This document shows positions 35,016 to 42,340 of a DNA stretch of 64,000 bases, one piece after another; within the stretch, counting starts at the first letter, position 1; each line of letters starts with the position of its first letter. The stretch is from Uliginosibacterium paludis (lineage in GTDB: Bacteria > Pseudomonadota > Gammaproteobacteria > Burkholderiales > Rhodocyclaceae). The translations under genes and the position numbers were made by a program. The notes under the pieces are model-generated. The model was given only the letters and a program-made list of their open reading frames with translations, made no database searches and had not been told where the DNA came from. Location: assembly GCF_039631355.1 (NCBI RefSeq), contig NZ_JBDIVF010000007.1:106562-170561 (forward strand). Reading direction: 5' to 3'.

Positions 35016-35969
35016 TCAGCGCGTGACCCGGTCGAAGGTTTCCAGCCAGTCGGCCACGAAACGGCGGATCGAAAAGCGTTCGTTCGCGAGCTTGCGGGCC
35101 GCAGCCCCTTGCCGTGCGGCTTCTGCCGGATCACTCACCAGATGGGCGATGGCTTCGATCAGCTGCTTCGGATCGGTGGCGAGATAGCCGTGGGTGCCGT
35201 TGCGGATCACGGTCGAGAGCTCGGTGCTCGCCAGCCCCACCACCGGCAGCCCCACCATCATCGCCTCGATGGCCGAGAGGCCCAGACTGGTCCAGCGCGC
35301 AGGATGGAAATACACCCGGTAGCGCGCCATGAAGGCCGGCAGCGCGAGATTGTCGATCTCGCCCAGGCCGCCCGAAGCAATCGAATCCATGCCGACCAGA
35401 TCGACCGGCACTTCGCGGCGCACGGTGTCCAGCACATCCGCACCCAGGCGGCGACCTCGCCGCGCGAGCTCGTTGACCACCGCGATCGCGGCCGCGCGCT
35501 CGCCGGTCCAGCGGGCTTCGCCGAGCAGCTTCACGCCATGTTCGATCACCTGCACCGGTGTGCGGCCGTTGTCCCACATCAGCGCGTTGAAGTGCGTCAC
35601 ATGCACCAGCAGCATGCCGGGGTCATCCACCGGATGTGGCGTGTTGGTCGGATGCAGCTGAGGCGGGTCATGCTCCAGATAGATGCGTGGCAGCTGGCGC
35701 TGCGCCTCGGTCAGCAGCACTTGCTGATCTTCCTGATAGGCACGCCGAGACTGGAACAGGATGCAATCGAACTGGCATTTCGAGAGTTCGCTGGCGGGGA
35801 CTTCCTGCATGTTGTCGCCCCAGGGGAGCGAACCGCCGAGACCACCATAGCCGCTGCCATGGCGATCGCTGACCGGCACGATGAAGGTGTGAGGTACCTG
35901 GCTGAGGTAGTACAGATAGTTGCCGTGTACATGCCAGGTGAGTATTCGGAGCCGGCGCGGGCTGACCAT
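35016..35969 (-). CDS. Glycosyltransferase (GT4-like)
   Basis: This 317-residue protein is the last gene of the minus-strand operon starting at 38994. It opens with RRLRILTWHVHGNYLYYLSQ. The C-terminal half has the nucleotide-sugar-binding features of GT-B enzymes: RYRVYFHPARWTSLGLSAIEAMMVGLPVVG and NGTHGYLATDPKQLIEAI, including the E-x7-E-like stretch around SAIEAMM. The first domain is shorter than in classic GT4 enzymes. The sugar donor and acceptor cannot be told. It sits 9 nt after the GT2 gene. Confidence 0.85.
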   Translation of the reverse strand: MVSPRRLRILTWHVHGNYLYYLSQVPHTFIVPVSDRHGSGYGGLGGSLPWGDNMQEVPASELSKCQFDCILFQSRRAYQEDQQVLLTEAQRQLPRIYLEHDPPQLHPTNTPHPVDDPGMLLVHVTHFNALMWDNGRTPVQVIEHGVKLLGEARWTGERAAAIAVVNELARRGRRLGADVLDTVRREVPVDLVGMDSIASGGLGEIDNLALPAFMARYRVYFHPARWTSLGLSAIEAMMVGLPVVGLASTELSTVIRNGTHGYLATDPKQLIEAIAHLVSDPAEAARQGAAARKLANERFSIRRFVADWLETFDRVTR

Positions 35970-35978
35970 GCGGTGTCC

Positions 35979-37004
35979 TCAGGCGAAGGGCACGCGGTAG
36001 CGCCAGGCACCTGCCAGGCGCCAGAACACGGCCACGAAGGGAATGATCAGCGAGCTCGCCACGATGTCGCTCACATTGAGCCAGTGGTGCGAGACGCCCC
36101 GCAGGCGGCGCACCGCCAGCCGTGCGCTGAGGGCAAGCCAGACCAGCGCGCCGGCCACACACAGGCCCGGCGTATCGGTGAGCAGGCCGGCCAGCAGCAT
36201 CAGGCCGGCAAGTACCACGAGGTAGTAGTGCAGAGGCGGCCCGGCCGAGATCTTCTGGCGATAGAGCCGGGGATGCTTCTTGTAGAGCAGCGCATCGAAA
36301 ATCAGGTTGCGGTGCTGGCGGATCGAGTTGCCGGGTGGCGCATCGCGGACCGGATGCACGACGACAGCGGCGGGTGCAGGCAGCACGCGGATGCCCGCGT
36401 CCAGCAACGTGAAGTAGAGGTCCGAATCTTCGCGCCAGGGCCGCTTGAAGCGCTCATCGAAGCCGCCCACCCGACGCATGACATCCCGGCGCACGAAGCA
36501 GTTGGCGGTGATGAACTCGGCGTCGTGCAGGCCGCCGGTATTGCGCTCCGCATCGGTGGGGTGCTCGGGCATCGGCACCACGACGCGCCCCCACACCGCC
36601 CCGGTGCCCGGTGTCAGGGCGCGCAGGCCTTCGGCAAGCCAGTGCGGGTCGGGAAGGGTGTCGTCATCGGTGAAGGCAATGATGGCGCCGTGCGCGGCAC
36701 GCCAGCCGGCGTTGCGCGCGGCGGCGGGGCCACACGCGCCGGCGGGCGGATGAATGCAGCGCAGCCGGACCGACATCAACGGCAGCGTGTAGCCGCGCAC
36801 CACATCCTTGCAGGCCGGCGTGCGGGCGTCATCGACCACCACGATTTCCAGCTCGCCATGGATGCCCTCCTGTGCCAGCAACGCATGGATGCAGCGCTCC
36901 AGCAGATCGGGTCGCCGACAGGTCGGAATGACGACCGACAGCTGCGGCAGGAAGGGAAGCTGCGTCGCCATCAGCGCTTCGTGGGCAGGGGAGCTCAGGG
37001 CCAT
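35979..37004 (-). CDS. Family 2 glycosyltransferase with C-terminal membrane segments
   Basis: This 341-residue enzyme starts at ATG 37004 behind AGGGAG and overlaps the upstream SDR gene by 10 nt. The GT-A fold is clear: LSVVIPTCRRPDLLERCIHALL, EIVVVDDARTP, FTDDDTLPDPHWL (DxD-like), and GGFDERFKRPWREDSDLYF (acceptor-site ED). Two or three C-terminal membrane spans (YYLVVLAGLMLLAGLLT, WLNVSDIVASSLIIPF) anchor it. A role in transferring a sugar to a lipid-linked polysaccharide intermediate is likely. Confidence 0.92.
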   Translation of the reverse strand: MALSSPAHEALMATQLPFLPQLSVVIPTCRRPDLLERCIHALLAQEGIHGELEIVVVDDARTPACKDVVRGYTLPLMSVRLRCIHPPAGACGPAAARNAGWRAAHGAIIAFTDDDTLPDPHWLAEGLRALTPGTGAVWGRVVVPMPEHPTDAERNTGGLHDAEFITANCFVRRDVMRRVGGFDERFKRPWREDSDLYFTLLDAGIRVLPAPAAVVVHPVRDAPPGNSIRQHRNLIFDALLYKKHPRLYRQKISAGPPLHYYLVVLAGLMLLAGLLTDTPGLCVAGALVWLALSARLAVRRLRGVSHHWLNVSDIVASSLIIPFVAVFWRLAGAWRYRVPFA

Positions 37005-37723
37005 GAGGTCTCCCTCATCGGCAGGATGGAGATTTCCGGCACCACGCTGTCCCGCGGCAGCGTCAGCACCTTGACGATCATGTCCGCGACATTTTCAGGC
37101 GGCTGCAGCAGGGCCGGATCGATGTCCGGAAAACGGTCTAGCAGGAAAGGCGTGCGCATGCCGCCCGCCACCACCGCGGTGACGCGGATGCCATGGGGGC
37201 GCAACTCCGAATGCAGCGCGTGCGAGAAGCCGAGCAGCGCCCACTTGCTGGCGTGATACACGCTGGCATTGGGCCAGGCACGCTTGGCGGCCGTGGAGGT
37301 GATGTTGATGATGTCGCCGCTGCCGCGCTGCTTCATTGCATCGACCACATATTTGGTCAGCAGGAAGGGACCGCGCAGATTGGTGGCCATGACTTCATCC
37401 CACTGCTCGATGGTCAGCTCGTCGATCGGCAGCGTGTAGTCGATCGCGGCACTGTTGACGAGGATGTCCAGGTCGCCGAAGCGTTCATGGATGGCCTGGC
37501 TGGTCCGCTCGATCTGGAGCGGGTCGCGGATGTCGAGCACATGGTGCATGGCGTCGAAGCCCTGGGCGCGCAATTCCTCGCAAGCCTGCTCGGCCAGACC
37601 GGCGCGAATGTCTGCCAGTGCTACCCGTGCGCCGGCCCGGCAGAGCGATTCGCACAGGGCGCGGCCGAGTCCGCGGGCGGCTCCGGTGACCAGGACCCGC
37701 TTGCCTTCAAGTGTCTCGTTCAT
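36995..37723 (-). CDS. Short-chain dehydrogenase/reductase
   Basis: This 242-residue NAD(P)-dependent oxidoreductase has TGAARGLG near residues 14-21, VNSAA in place of NNAG, the catalytic Ser in NITSTAA and YHASK. It overlaps the upstream GT4 gene (37720-37723) and the downstream GT2 gene. Placed inside a glycosyltransferase operon, it may modify a sugar or an acceptor, but SDR substrates cannot be read from sequence. Confidence 0.92.
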   Translation of the reverse strand: MNETLEGKRVLVTGAARGLGRALCESLCRAGARVALADIRAGLAEQACEELRAQGFDAMHHVLDIRDPLQIERTSQAIHERFGDLDILVNSAAIDYTLPIDELTIEQWDEVMATNLRGPFLLTKYVVDAMKQRGSGDIINITSTAAKRAWPNASVYHASKWALLGFSHALHSELRPHGIRVTAVVAGGMRTPFLLDRFPDIDPALLQPPENVADMIVKVLTLPRDSVVPEISILPMRETSWP

Positions 37724-38994
37724 ACGCTGGCTGCCTTCATTCGGGCCGCATCAAGGGTGTCTGCAGCGGGTGAGGCGCACACCGCGCCATAGACGGGAAT
37801 CAGGGCTTCGGCCACCTTCTTCCAGGTGAAGAGCCGGCGCACGCGTTGCAGGCCGGCGTGACCGAAGGCCTGTGCGCGGACCGGGTCCGCATGCAGACGG
37901 GCCAGCCGGTCGGCCAGCGCAATTGGATCGCGGGGTGGCACGAGATAGCCGGTGACGTTATTCACCACCGTATGGGTAATGCCGCCCACCGCAGCGCCGA
38001 TCACCGGCCGTGCGCAAGCCATGGCCTCCAGCGGCGTGATGCCGAAGGGCTCATACCAGGGCGTGGTGACGAATACATTCGCCGCGCAGTAGTAGTCGCG
38101 CAGATCGGCGCGCGCGCGCCGGCCGGTGAAAATCACCCGGTCAGCCACCGAGGCCGAGGCGGCAATTGCACCGAGGCGCGCGATCTCCGGCGTCCGTACC
38201 GGGTCGGGCAGGGCGGATTCGCCGCCGACGACCAGCAGCGTGGCGTCGATGCCGAGCTGATGGCGCAGGTGCGAGAGCGCGAGGATCACATTGTCGATGC
38301 CTTTTCTCGGCACCAGCCGGCCCAGCTGAAGAATGACAAAGGCATCCTCAGGCAGCCCCAGCCGGTCCCGCGAAAGTCCGTCACCGAAACCCAGCTCGGC
38401 GATGTTCACGCCGCAGGGCACCACGTCGATACGGGCCGGGTCGGCCGCATAGTGCGTGATGAGGTCCTGCCGGTCCTGCGGGCACTCGGCAATGATGCGA
38501 TCGGCCTGGCGGACGAGCTGCTGCTCGATGTCCAGACGCGCTTCCGGAAACGCATCGGCCTTGCCCTGGTGGGCGCGGCGCACCTTGCCCAGGGCGTGGA
38601 AGGTAATCACGAAGGGCAGGCCGAGCTCGTCGCGCAGGCGCAGCGCGGCCAGGCCCGACATGAAGAAGTTCGCATGAACCACGTCATAGGGCTCGGCCTG
38701 TGCGCGGCACCAGCCCAGCACCTCCTCACTGAATTCCGTCATCCAGGGCAGCAGCGCTTCCTTGGGGATGGCCTGCTCGGGGCCACCGCGCACATGGATC
38801 ACCCGCAGGTTGCGGGCGCATTGCACCACGCGGGGCAGATCCGGGCTGTCGCGCCGGGTGAATACATCAACGCTGTGGCCGCAGCGGGCAAGCTCGCGAG
38901 CCAGGTAGGCCACGTAGACGTTCTGCCCGCCGCTGTCGACGCCACCCTGGGTTGCAAGGGGCGAAGCGTGTTCACTGATCATTGCGATTTTCAT
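37720..38994 (-). CDS. Family 4 glycosyltransferase (first gene of minus-strand polysaccharide operon)
   Basis: This 424-residue GT-B enzyme starts at ATG 38994 (MKIAMISEHASPLATQGGVD); the longer open frame upstream has no family similarity. It has the sucrose-synthase/MshA-like features GGVDSGGQNVYVAYLARELARCGH, DVVHANFFMSGLAAL, VVPCGVNIAEL, LGRLVPRKGIDNVI, and the donor site EPFGITPLEAMACARPVIGAAVGGI. The operon continues with SDR, GT2 and GT genes, all overlapping or nearly so. Candidate sigma-54 promoter P7 lies about 40 nt upstream. No strong ribosome site is visible. Confidence 0.93.
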   Translation of the reverse strand: MKIAMISEHASPLATQGGVDSGGQNVYVAYLARELARCGHSVDVFTRRDSPDLPRVVQCARNLRVIHVRGGPEQAIPKEALLPWMTEFSEEVLGWCRAQAEPYDVVHANFFMSGLAALRLRDELGLPFVITFHALGKVRRAHQGKADAFPEARLDIEQQLVRQADRIIAECPQDRQDLITHYAADPARIDVVPCGVNIAELGFGDGLSRDRLGLPEDAFVILQLGRLVPRKGIDNVILALSHLRHQLGIDATLLVVGGESALPDPVRTPEIARLGAIAASASVADRVIFTGRRARADLRDYYCAANVFVTTPWYEPFGITPLEAMACARPVIGAAVGGITHTVVNNVTGYLVPPRDPIALADRLARLHADPVRAQAFGHAGLQRVRRLFTWKKVAEALIPVYGAVCASPAADTLDAARMKAASV

Positions 38995-39032
38995 GGGCGT
39001 GAGAGGGAGTGGTGGATGTCGCGAGCAGCAGG

Positions 39033-39046
39033 GCAAGCGCTGTGCC
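39033..39046 (-). promoter_or_regulatory. Candidate sigma-54 promoter P7 (glycosyltransferase operon)
   Basis: Minus strand reads GGCACAGCGCTTGC, then C. The predicted start near 39021 gives a leader of about 27 nt before ATG 38994. It is divergent from P8, 55 bp away. Confidence 0.7.
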
Positions 39047-39100
39047 CGCGGCTGCGGCGGCACCGGGAGCCAGCGGCCGAGAGGCTGCCCGCCGGGACCG

Positions 39101-39114
39101 GGCACGCGGCTTGC
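39101..39114 (+). promoter_or_regulatory. Candidate sigma-54 promoter P8 (PRC-barrel gene)
   Basis: GGCACGCGGCTTGC, then C: the best match to consensus in the window. The predicted start is about 70 nt before ATG 39196. Confidence 0.75.
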
Positions 39115-39195
39115 CGCCTCCTCGCAGCCCGGGCCTTCGCGCGGGCGGGCCGGGTTCATCCGCGCCCGGATTCTCTTCAACCCTGGAGACGTGCC

Positions 39196-39639
39196 ATGCA
39201 GACAGATTCCACCCAGAAGCCTTTCCTCACTTCCGGCGAGACCCGCATCGTCGGCTCGGAGCGCGATGGCTCCGGCCCCGGTCCCGACGTCATGGCGGCC
39301 GATACGCTGGAAGGCAACGATGTGCTCAACATGCAGAGCGAGAAGCTCGGTGACATCAAGGACATCATGATCGACGTTGCCAGCGGCCGCGTGGCCTATG
39401 CCGTACTGGCTGCCGGTGGCTTCCTCGGCATCGGCGAGCGTCTGTTCGCGATTCCCTGGTCCGCCCTCACGCTCGACGCTGACCGCAAGTGCTTCCTGCT
39501 GGACATCGATGCCGAGCGCCTGCGCAACGCGCCGGGTTTCGACAAGGACCACTGGCCCGCCATGGCAGACAGCACCTGGGCCAGCGAAGTGCATACCTAT
39601 TACGGGCAGCGCAACTACTGGCAGGGCATGGATTTCTGA
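39196..39639 (+). CDS. PRC-barrel domain protein
   Basis: This 147-residue soluble protein starts at ATG 39196 behind TGGAGA. The PRC-barrel covers residues ~40-105 (MAADTLEGNDVLNMQSEKLG, DIKDIMIDVASGRVAYAVLA, GGFLGIGERLFAIPWSALTL). The C-terminal TYYGQRNYWQGMDF tail is seen in stress-associated PRC proteins. PRC barrels are protein- or RNA-contact modules; the ones found beside catalase and DUF4142 genes are generally of unknown function. Confidence 0.9.
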   Translation: MQTDSTQKPFLTSGETRIVGSERDGSGPGPDVMAADTLEGNDVLNMQSEKLGDIKDIMIDVASGRVAYAVLAAGGFLGIGERLFAIPWSALTLDADRKCFLLDIDAERLRNAPGFDKDHWPAMADSTWASEVHTYYGQRNYWQGMDF

Positions 39640-39662
39640 GCAACCTCCGCCAGGCTTGATCC

Positions 39663-39689
39663 GCGCGGCGAGGCCAGGTCTCGCCGCGC
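39663..39689 (+). terminator. 10-bp perfect hairpin between PRC-barrel and next gene
   Basis: GCGCGGCGAG (39663-39672) pairs with CTCGCCGCGC (39680-39689) around a 7-nt loop, 24 nt after the PRC-barrel stop. The downstream gene lacks an obvious promoter, so the hairpin may act as partial terminator or mRNA stabiliser. Confidence 0.5.
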
Positions 39690-39714
39690 CTCCAACTGCT
39701 TGCAGGAGGAAGCA

Positions 39715-40242
39715 ATGAAAACACCGGACCTTCACGCACTTCATTCCCTTGAGCGCACGACCCGCAGCTGCCACTACTTCACCTGCGAGGTCGCTCAGCT
39801 GGCCGTCGGACTGACCGAGCCGATGATCGAGCAGGCGCTGAATGACCGGGGCGTTGTGGGCAGCGGATTCCTCTATCTGGTTGTCATGGATCCTGCTAAG
39901 CATGCCCATGACTTCCGTTTCGAGGATGCCGTGCTCTACGAGCGGAGCTTTGGTGACCGCACGAAATGGGACGCCGACTACGCCGCGTTTGCGCGGGCCA
40001 AGGCACGCCTGAGCTGGTGCACCGGGCGCGATGGCCATGTCGTGCAGTGCCTCATGCCCCATCTGCTCAACGAGGGCGACACGCTGCTCAGCGGCGGCAT
40101 TTGCCTCGATGGCATCGTGGTGGCCGCGAGCGGGGCTTTTCCGCTGTATGACGAGGTCTTCGCGACCACGGTTGCGCTGTGGATCCGGGCGATCGTGCGC
40201 AAGTGGCGCGAGGAGGAACCCCCGGCCCGGGTGAGTCTGTGA
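39715..40242 (+). CDS. Conserved-looking hypothetical protein (175 aa)
   Basis: I do not recognise the family. The 175-residue protein starts at ATG 39715 behind GCAGGAGGA. It is soluble, without signal peptide or membrane segment. Visible features are an N-terminal helical stretch (HALHSLERTTRSCHYFT), a hydrophobic strand with FLYLVVMDP, and a C-terminal pattern GGICLDGIVVAASGAFPLYDEVFA followed by a Trp/Arg helix. The last part recalls heme-degrading (HbpS/GlcG) domains, but weakly. Only two Cys occur mid-protein (WCTGRD and QCLMPH), plus one each near residues 19 and 129. It probably shares the P8 transcript. Confidence 0.75.
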   Translation: MKTPDLHALHSLERTTRSCHYFTCEVAQLAVGLTEPMIEQALNDRGVVGSGFLYLVVMDPAKHAHDFRFEDAVLYERSFGDRTKWDADYAAFARAKARLSWCTGRDGHVVQCLMPHLLNEGDTLLSGGICLDGIVVAASGAFPLYDEVFATTVALWIRAIVRKWREEEPPARVSL

Positions 40243-40272
40243 GCGATGCAGTACGACGCGCGGTCTTCGACG

Positions 40273-40286
40273 CTTCACGCGTGAAG
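40273..40286. promoter_or_regulatory. 14-bp perfect palindrome upstream of P9
   Basis: CTTCACGCGTGAAG is a perfect palindrome centred about 63 bp upstream of the predicted P9 start. It could be an activator site or a transcript end for the preceding gene. Confidence 0.4.
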
Positions 40287-40317
40287 GAGGCGTGTCGGCG
40301 CGCGTCACGGTGCGGCG

Positions 40318-40331
40318 GGCATGCGGCTTGC
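40318..40331 (+). promoter_or_regulatory. Candidate sigma-54 promoter P9 (plus-strand polysaccharide operon)
   Basis: GGCATGCGGCTTGC, then C. The predicted start near 40343 is about 40 nt before the short ORF at 40384 and 180 nt before the phosphatase gene. Confidence 0.7.
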
Positions 40332-40383
40332 CGGACAGTGCGCATTCCGGTTTCCGGCTCTCGCCTCTCTGGCAGCAAGGATC

Positions 40384-40488
40384 ATGATGAAACGCTCCTC
40401 CTTGAGCACCGACCGCTTTGCTCCCTGCGCAAGGCGAACTCCCGTCATGCCGCATCCGGCCGCCTTGTTCGGGCGGAACGCCGCGTGA
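40384..40488 (+). CDS. Possible 34-residue leader peptide
   Basis: A short Arg/Pro-rich ORF (MMKRSSLSTDRF...) starts at ATG 40384 or 40387 behind AAGGATC. Support is limited to its ribosome site and its place 40 nt after candidate promoter P9, the same spacing seen for other genes of the island. It has no recognised motif and could simply be leader sequence. Confidence 0.35.
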   Translation: MMKRSSLSTDRFAPCARRTPVMPHPAALFGRNAA

Positions 40489-40520
40489 GGTGTGGCGCAG
40501 CACACCATGTGGTCGCCAGC

Positions 40521-41180
40521 ATGCGGGCGGTGCCCGATCTGCCGCCCGGGGAGGGGCCTGCCAGGCTTTCAGGCAGCGCGCGTCCGGCCGTGTTCCTCGA
40601 CAAGGACGGCACCTTGATCGAAGACGTGCCGCATAACGTCGATCCGGCACAACTGCGCTTTACCAAGGGCGCGGTGCCGGCCTTGCGTCTCCTGGGTCAG
40701 GCGGGTTTTCCGCTGGTCATCGTGACCAACCAGCCGGGCGTTTCAATGGGGCTCTTCACCCGCCACCAGCTCAAGCTGCTGGAGCAGGCGCTGAGGGCAC
40801 GCGTGCGTCAGGAAGCAGGTGTTGAGCTCGCCGGGATGTACGTGTGTCCGCATGCGCCAGCGCCACCTGGCGGACTCTCCTGCCTGTGCAGAAAGCCCGC
40901 GCCCGGGCTGCTGCGCCAGGCCGCAGTCGCCGGGCATTACGACCTCGCGCGCAGCTGGATGGTGGGTGACATTCTCGACGACATCGAGGCAGGGGCTCGC
41001 GCCGGTTGCCGCACCATCCTGCTCGACCGCGGCAGCGAAACGATCTGGCGCATGACCCCCCTGCGCAAGCCCGATTACCGCTGCAGCGATCTGCTGCAGG
41101 CCGCCCGCATCATTCTCGGCGTGCGGGGGGAAGATACCCGGCTCCGACCGCCTGGTGCCTCCGGGAATCTGCGCGAATGA
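40521..41180 (+). CDS. HAD phosphatase, GmhB / histidinol-phosphatase type
   Basis: About 219 residues from ATG 40521; the start is uncertain as no clear ribosome site is seen, and GTG 40486 is an alternative. It has the HAD motif FLDKDGTLIED, VIVTNQPGVSMG, the Cys/His zinc loop (CPHAP...CLCRKP), and VGDILDDIEAGARAG. These are the features of D-glycero-manno-heptose-1,7-bisphosphate 7-phosphatase (GmhB) and its relatives. Placed ahead of two heptosyltransferase-family genes, a role in making a nucleotide-activated heptose is plausible. Its stop overlaps the next start. Confidence 0.88.
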   Translation: MRAVPDLPPGEGPARLSGSARPAVFLDKDGTLIEDVPHNVDPAQLRFTKGAVPALRLLGQAGFPLVIVTNQPGVSMGLFTRHQLKLLEQALRARVRQEAGVELAGMYVCPHAPAPPGGLSCLCRKPAPGLLRQAAVAGHYDLARSWMVGDILDDIEAGARAGCRTILLDRGSETIWRMTPLRKPDYRCSDLLQAARIILGVRGEDTRLRPPGASGNLRE

Positions 41181-42340
41181 GCCGGGCCATCGAGTCCGCG
41201 GCGGAAATGCCGAAGGCATGGCGTGCCGCGCGGCGCATTCTGGCGGTGCGGCTGGACAACCTGGGCGACGTGCTGATGACGACCCCCGCGCTGGCCGCGA
41301 TCCGTCATGCGCTGCCCGGATCGCACATCAGCCTGTTGAGTTCGCCGGGCAGCGCGATGCTGAGCGGGCATCTGCCGGACGTCGACGCCTTCATTCCCTT
41401 CGAGGCCCCCTGGATGAAGGCCGGCGCGGGCTGCCCGCCCGGGCCCGGCTGGCTGGAGTCGATGGCGACGCAGCTGCGTGCCATGGCCTTCGATGCCGCC
41501 ATCATCTTTACGGTGTGCACCCAGAGCCCGCTGCCGGCCGCGATGCTGTGCATGATGGCCGGCATCCCCTTGCGCCTGGCGCATTGCCGCGAGAATCCCT
41601 ATGCACTGCTGAGTGACTGGGTGCCCGACCATGAGGTGGTCGAGCATGGCATGCGCCATGAGGTGGCGCGTCAGCTTGCACTGGTCGCCCGGGTCGGCAT
41701 GCAGACGCCCTCGAACCGCTTGCGCTTTGCCTTCGCAGCGGACGATGAGGCGAGTCTGAAGCAGCTGATGGCGGCCGAAGGCCTCGGGCCCGCGGCGGAC
41801 TATTTCGTGGTGCACGTGGGCGCCAGCGCGGCCTCGCGCCGCTATCCGGCCGCGCTCTTCGGTGCGGCGGCGAACCTGATTGCGGCGCGGAGCGGGGCGC
41901 TGGCGGTGTTTACCGGCAGCAGCGCGGAAGCGCCCCTGATCGAAACGGCCCGCTGCGCCATGGGCACGCCTGCCCATTCTCTGGCCGGCCGCTTGCGCCT
42001 GGGCGAACTCGGTGCGCTGCTTGCCGGCGCCCGCGTACTGGTGAGCAACAACTCGGGGCCGGTGCACATGGCCGCCGCACTGGGTACGCCGGTGGTGGAT
42101 CTCTATGCGCTGACCAATCCCCAGCACACGCCCTGGGAAGTACCCGCCGTGGTGCTGAACGAGGACGTGCCTTGCCGCAACTGCCTCCGCAGCGAGTGTC
42201 CCGAAGGCCACCATCGCTGTCTCAGCGAAGTGCGGCCACGCCGGGTGGCCGACGCCGCGCTGGCGCTCATGCAGGCATTCCCCGACCGCCTGCAGCGGCC
42301 GGCGCATCAAGCATTCAGTCAATCTGTGGAGGCAGGATGA
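41177..42340 (+). CDS. Family 9 glycosyltransferase (heptosyltransferase-like)
   Basis: This 387-residue GT-B enzyme starts at ATG 41177, overlapping the HAD stop by 4 nt. It shows the ADP-heptose:LPS heptosyltransferase pattern: ILAVRLDNLGDVLMTTPALAAIRHA, VVHVGASAASRRYP, and the donor site NNSGPVHMAAALGTPVVDLYALTNPQHTPW. A Cys-rich C-terminal segment (PCRNCLRSECPEGHHRCL) is common in this family. It is probably a peripheral inner-membrane enzyme adding heptose or a similar sugar. It overlaps the carbamoyltransferase gene. Confidence 0.92.
   Translation: MSRAIESAAEMPKAWRAARRILAVRLDNLGDVLMTTPALAAIRHALPGSHISLLSSPGSAMLSGHLPDVDAFIPFEAPWMKAGAGCPPGPGWLESMATQLRAMAFDAAIIFTVCTQSPLPAAMLCMMAGIPLRLAHCRENPYALLSDWVPDHEVVEHGMRHEVARQLALVARVGMQTPSNRLRFAFAADDEASLKQLMAAEGLGPAADYFVVHVGASAASRRYPAALFGAAANLIAARSGALAVFTGSSAEAPLIETARCAMGTPAHSLAGRLRLGELGALLAGARVLVSNNSGPVHMAAALGTPVVDLYALTNPQHTPWEVPAVVLNEDVPCRNCLRSECPEGHHRCLSEVRPRRVADAALALMQAFPDRLQRPAHQAFSQSVEAG

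Noticed and set aside
39031..39047. Palindrome-like GGGCA-N7-TGCCC
   Set aside because: First noted as an operator, but better explained as the minus-strand -24/-12 element P7, whose halves happen to look symmetric.
38995..40650. N-terminal extension of the GT4 frame at 37720-40650
   Set aside because: The frame is open, but family similarity begins at MKIAMISEH (38994), and the extension runs through the PRC-barrel and hypothetical genes on the other strand.
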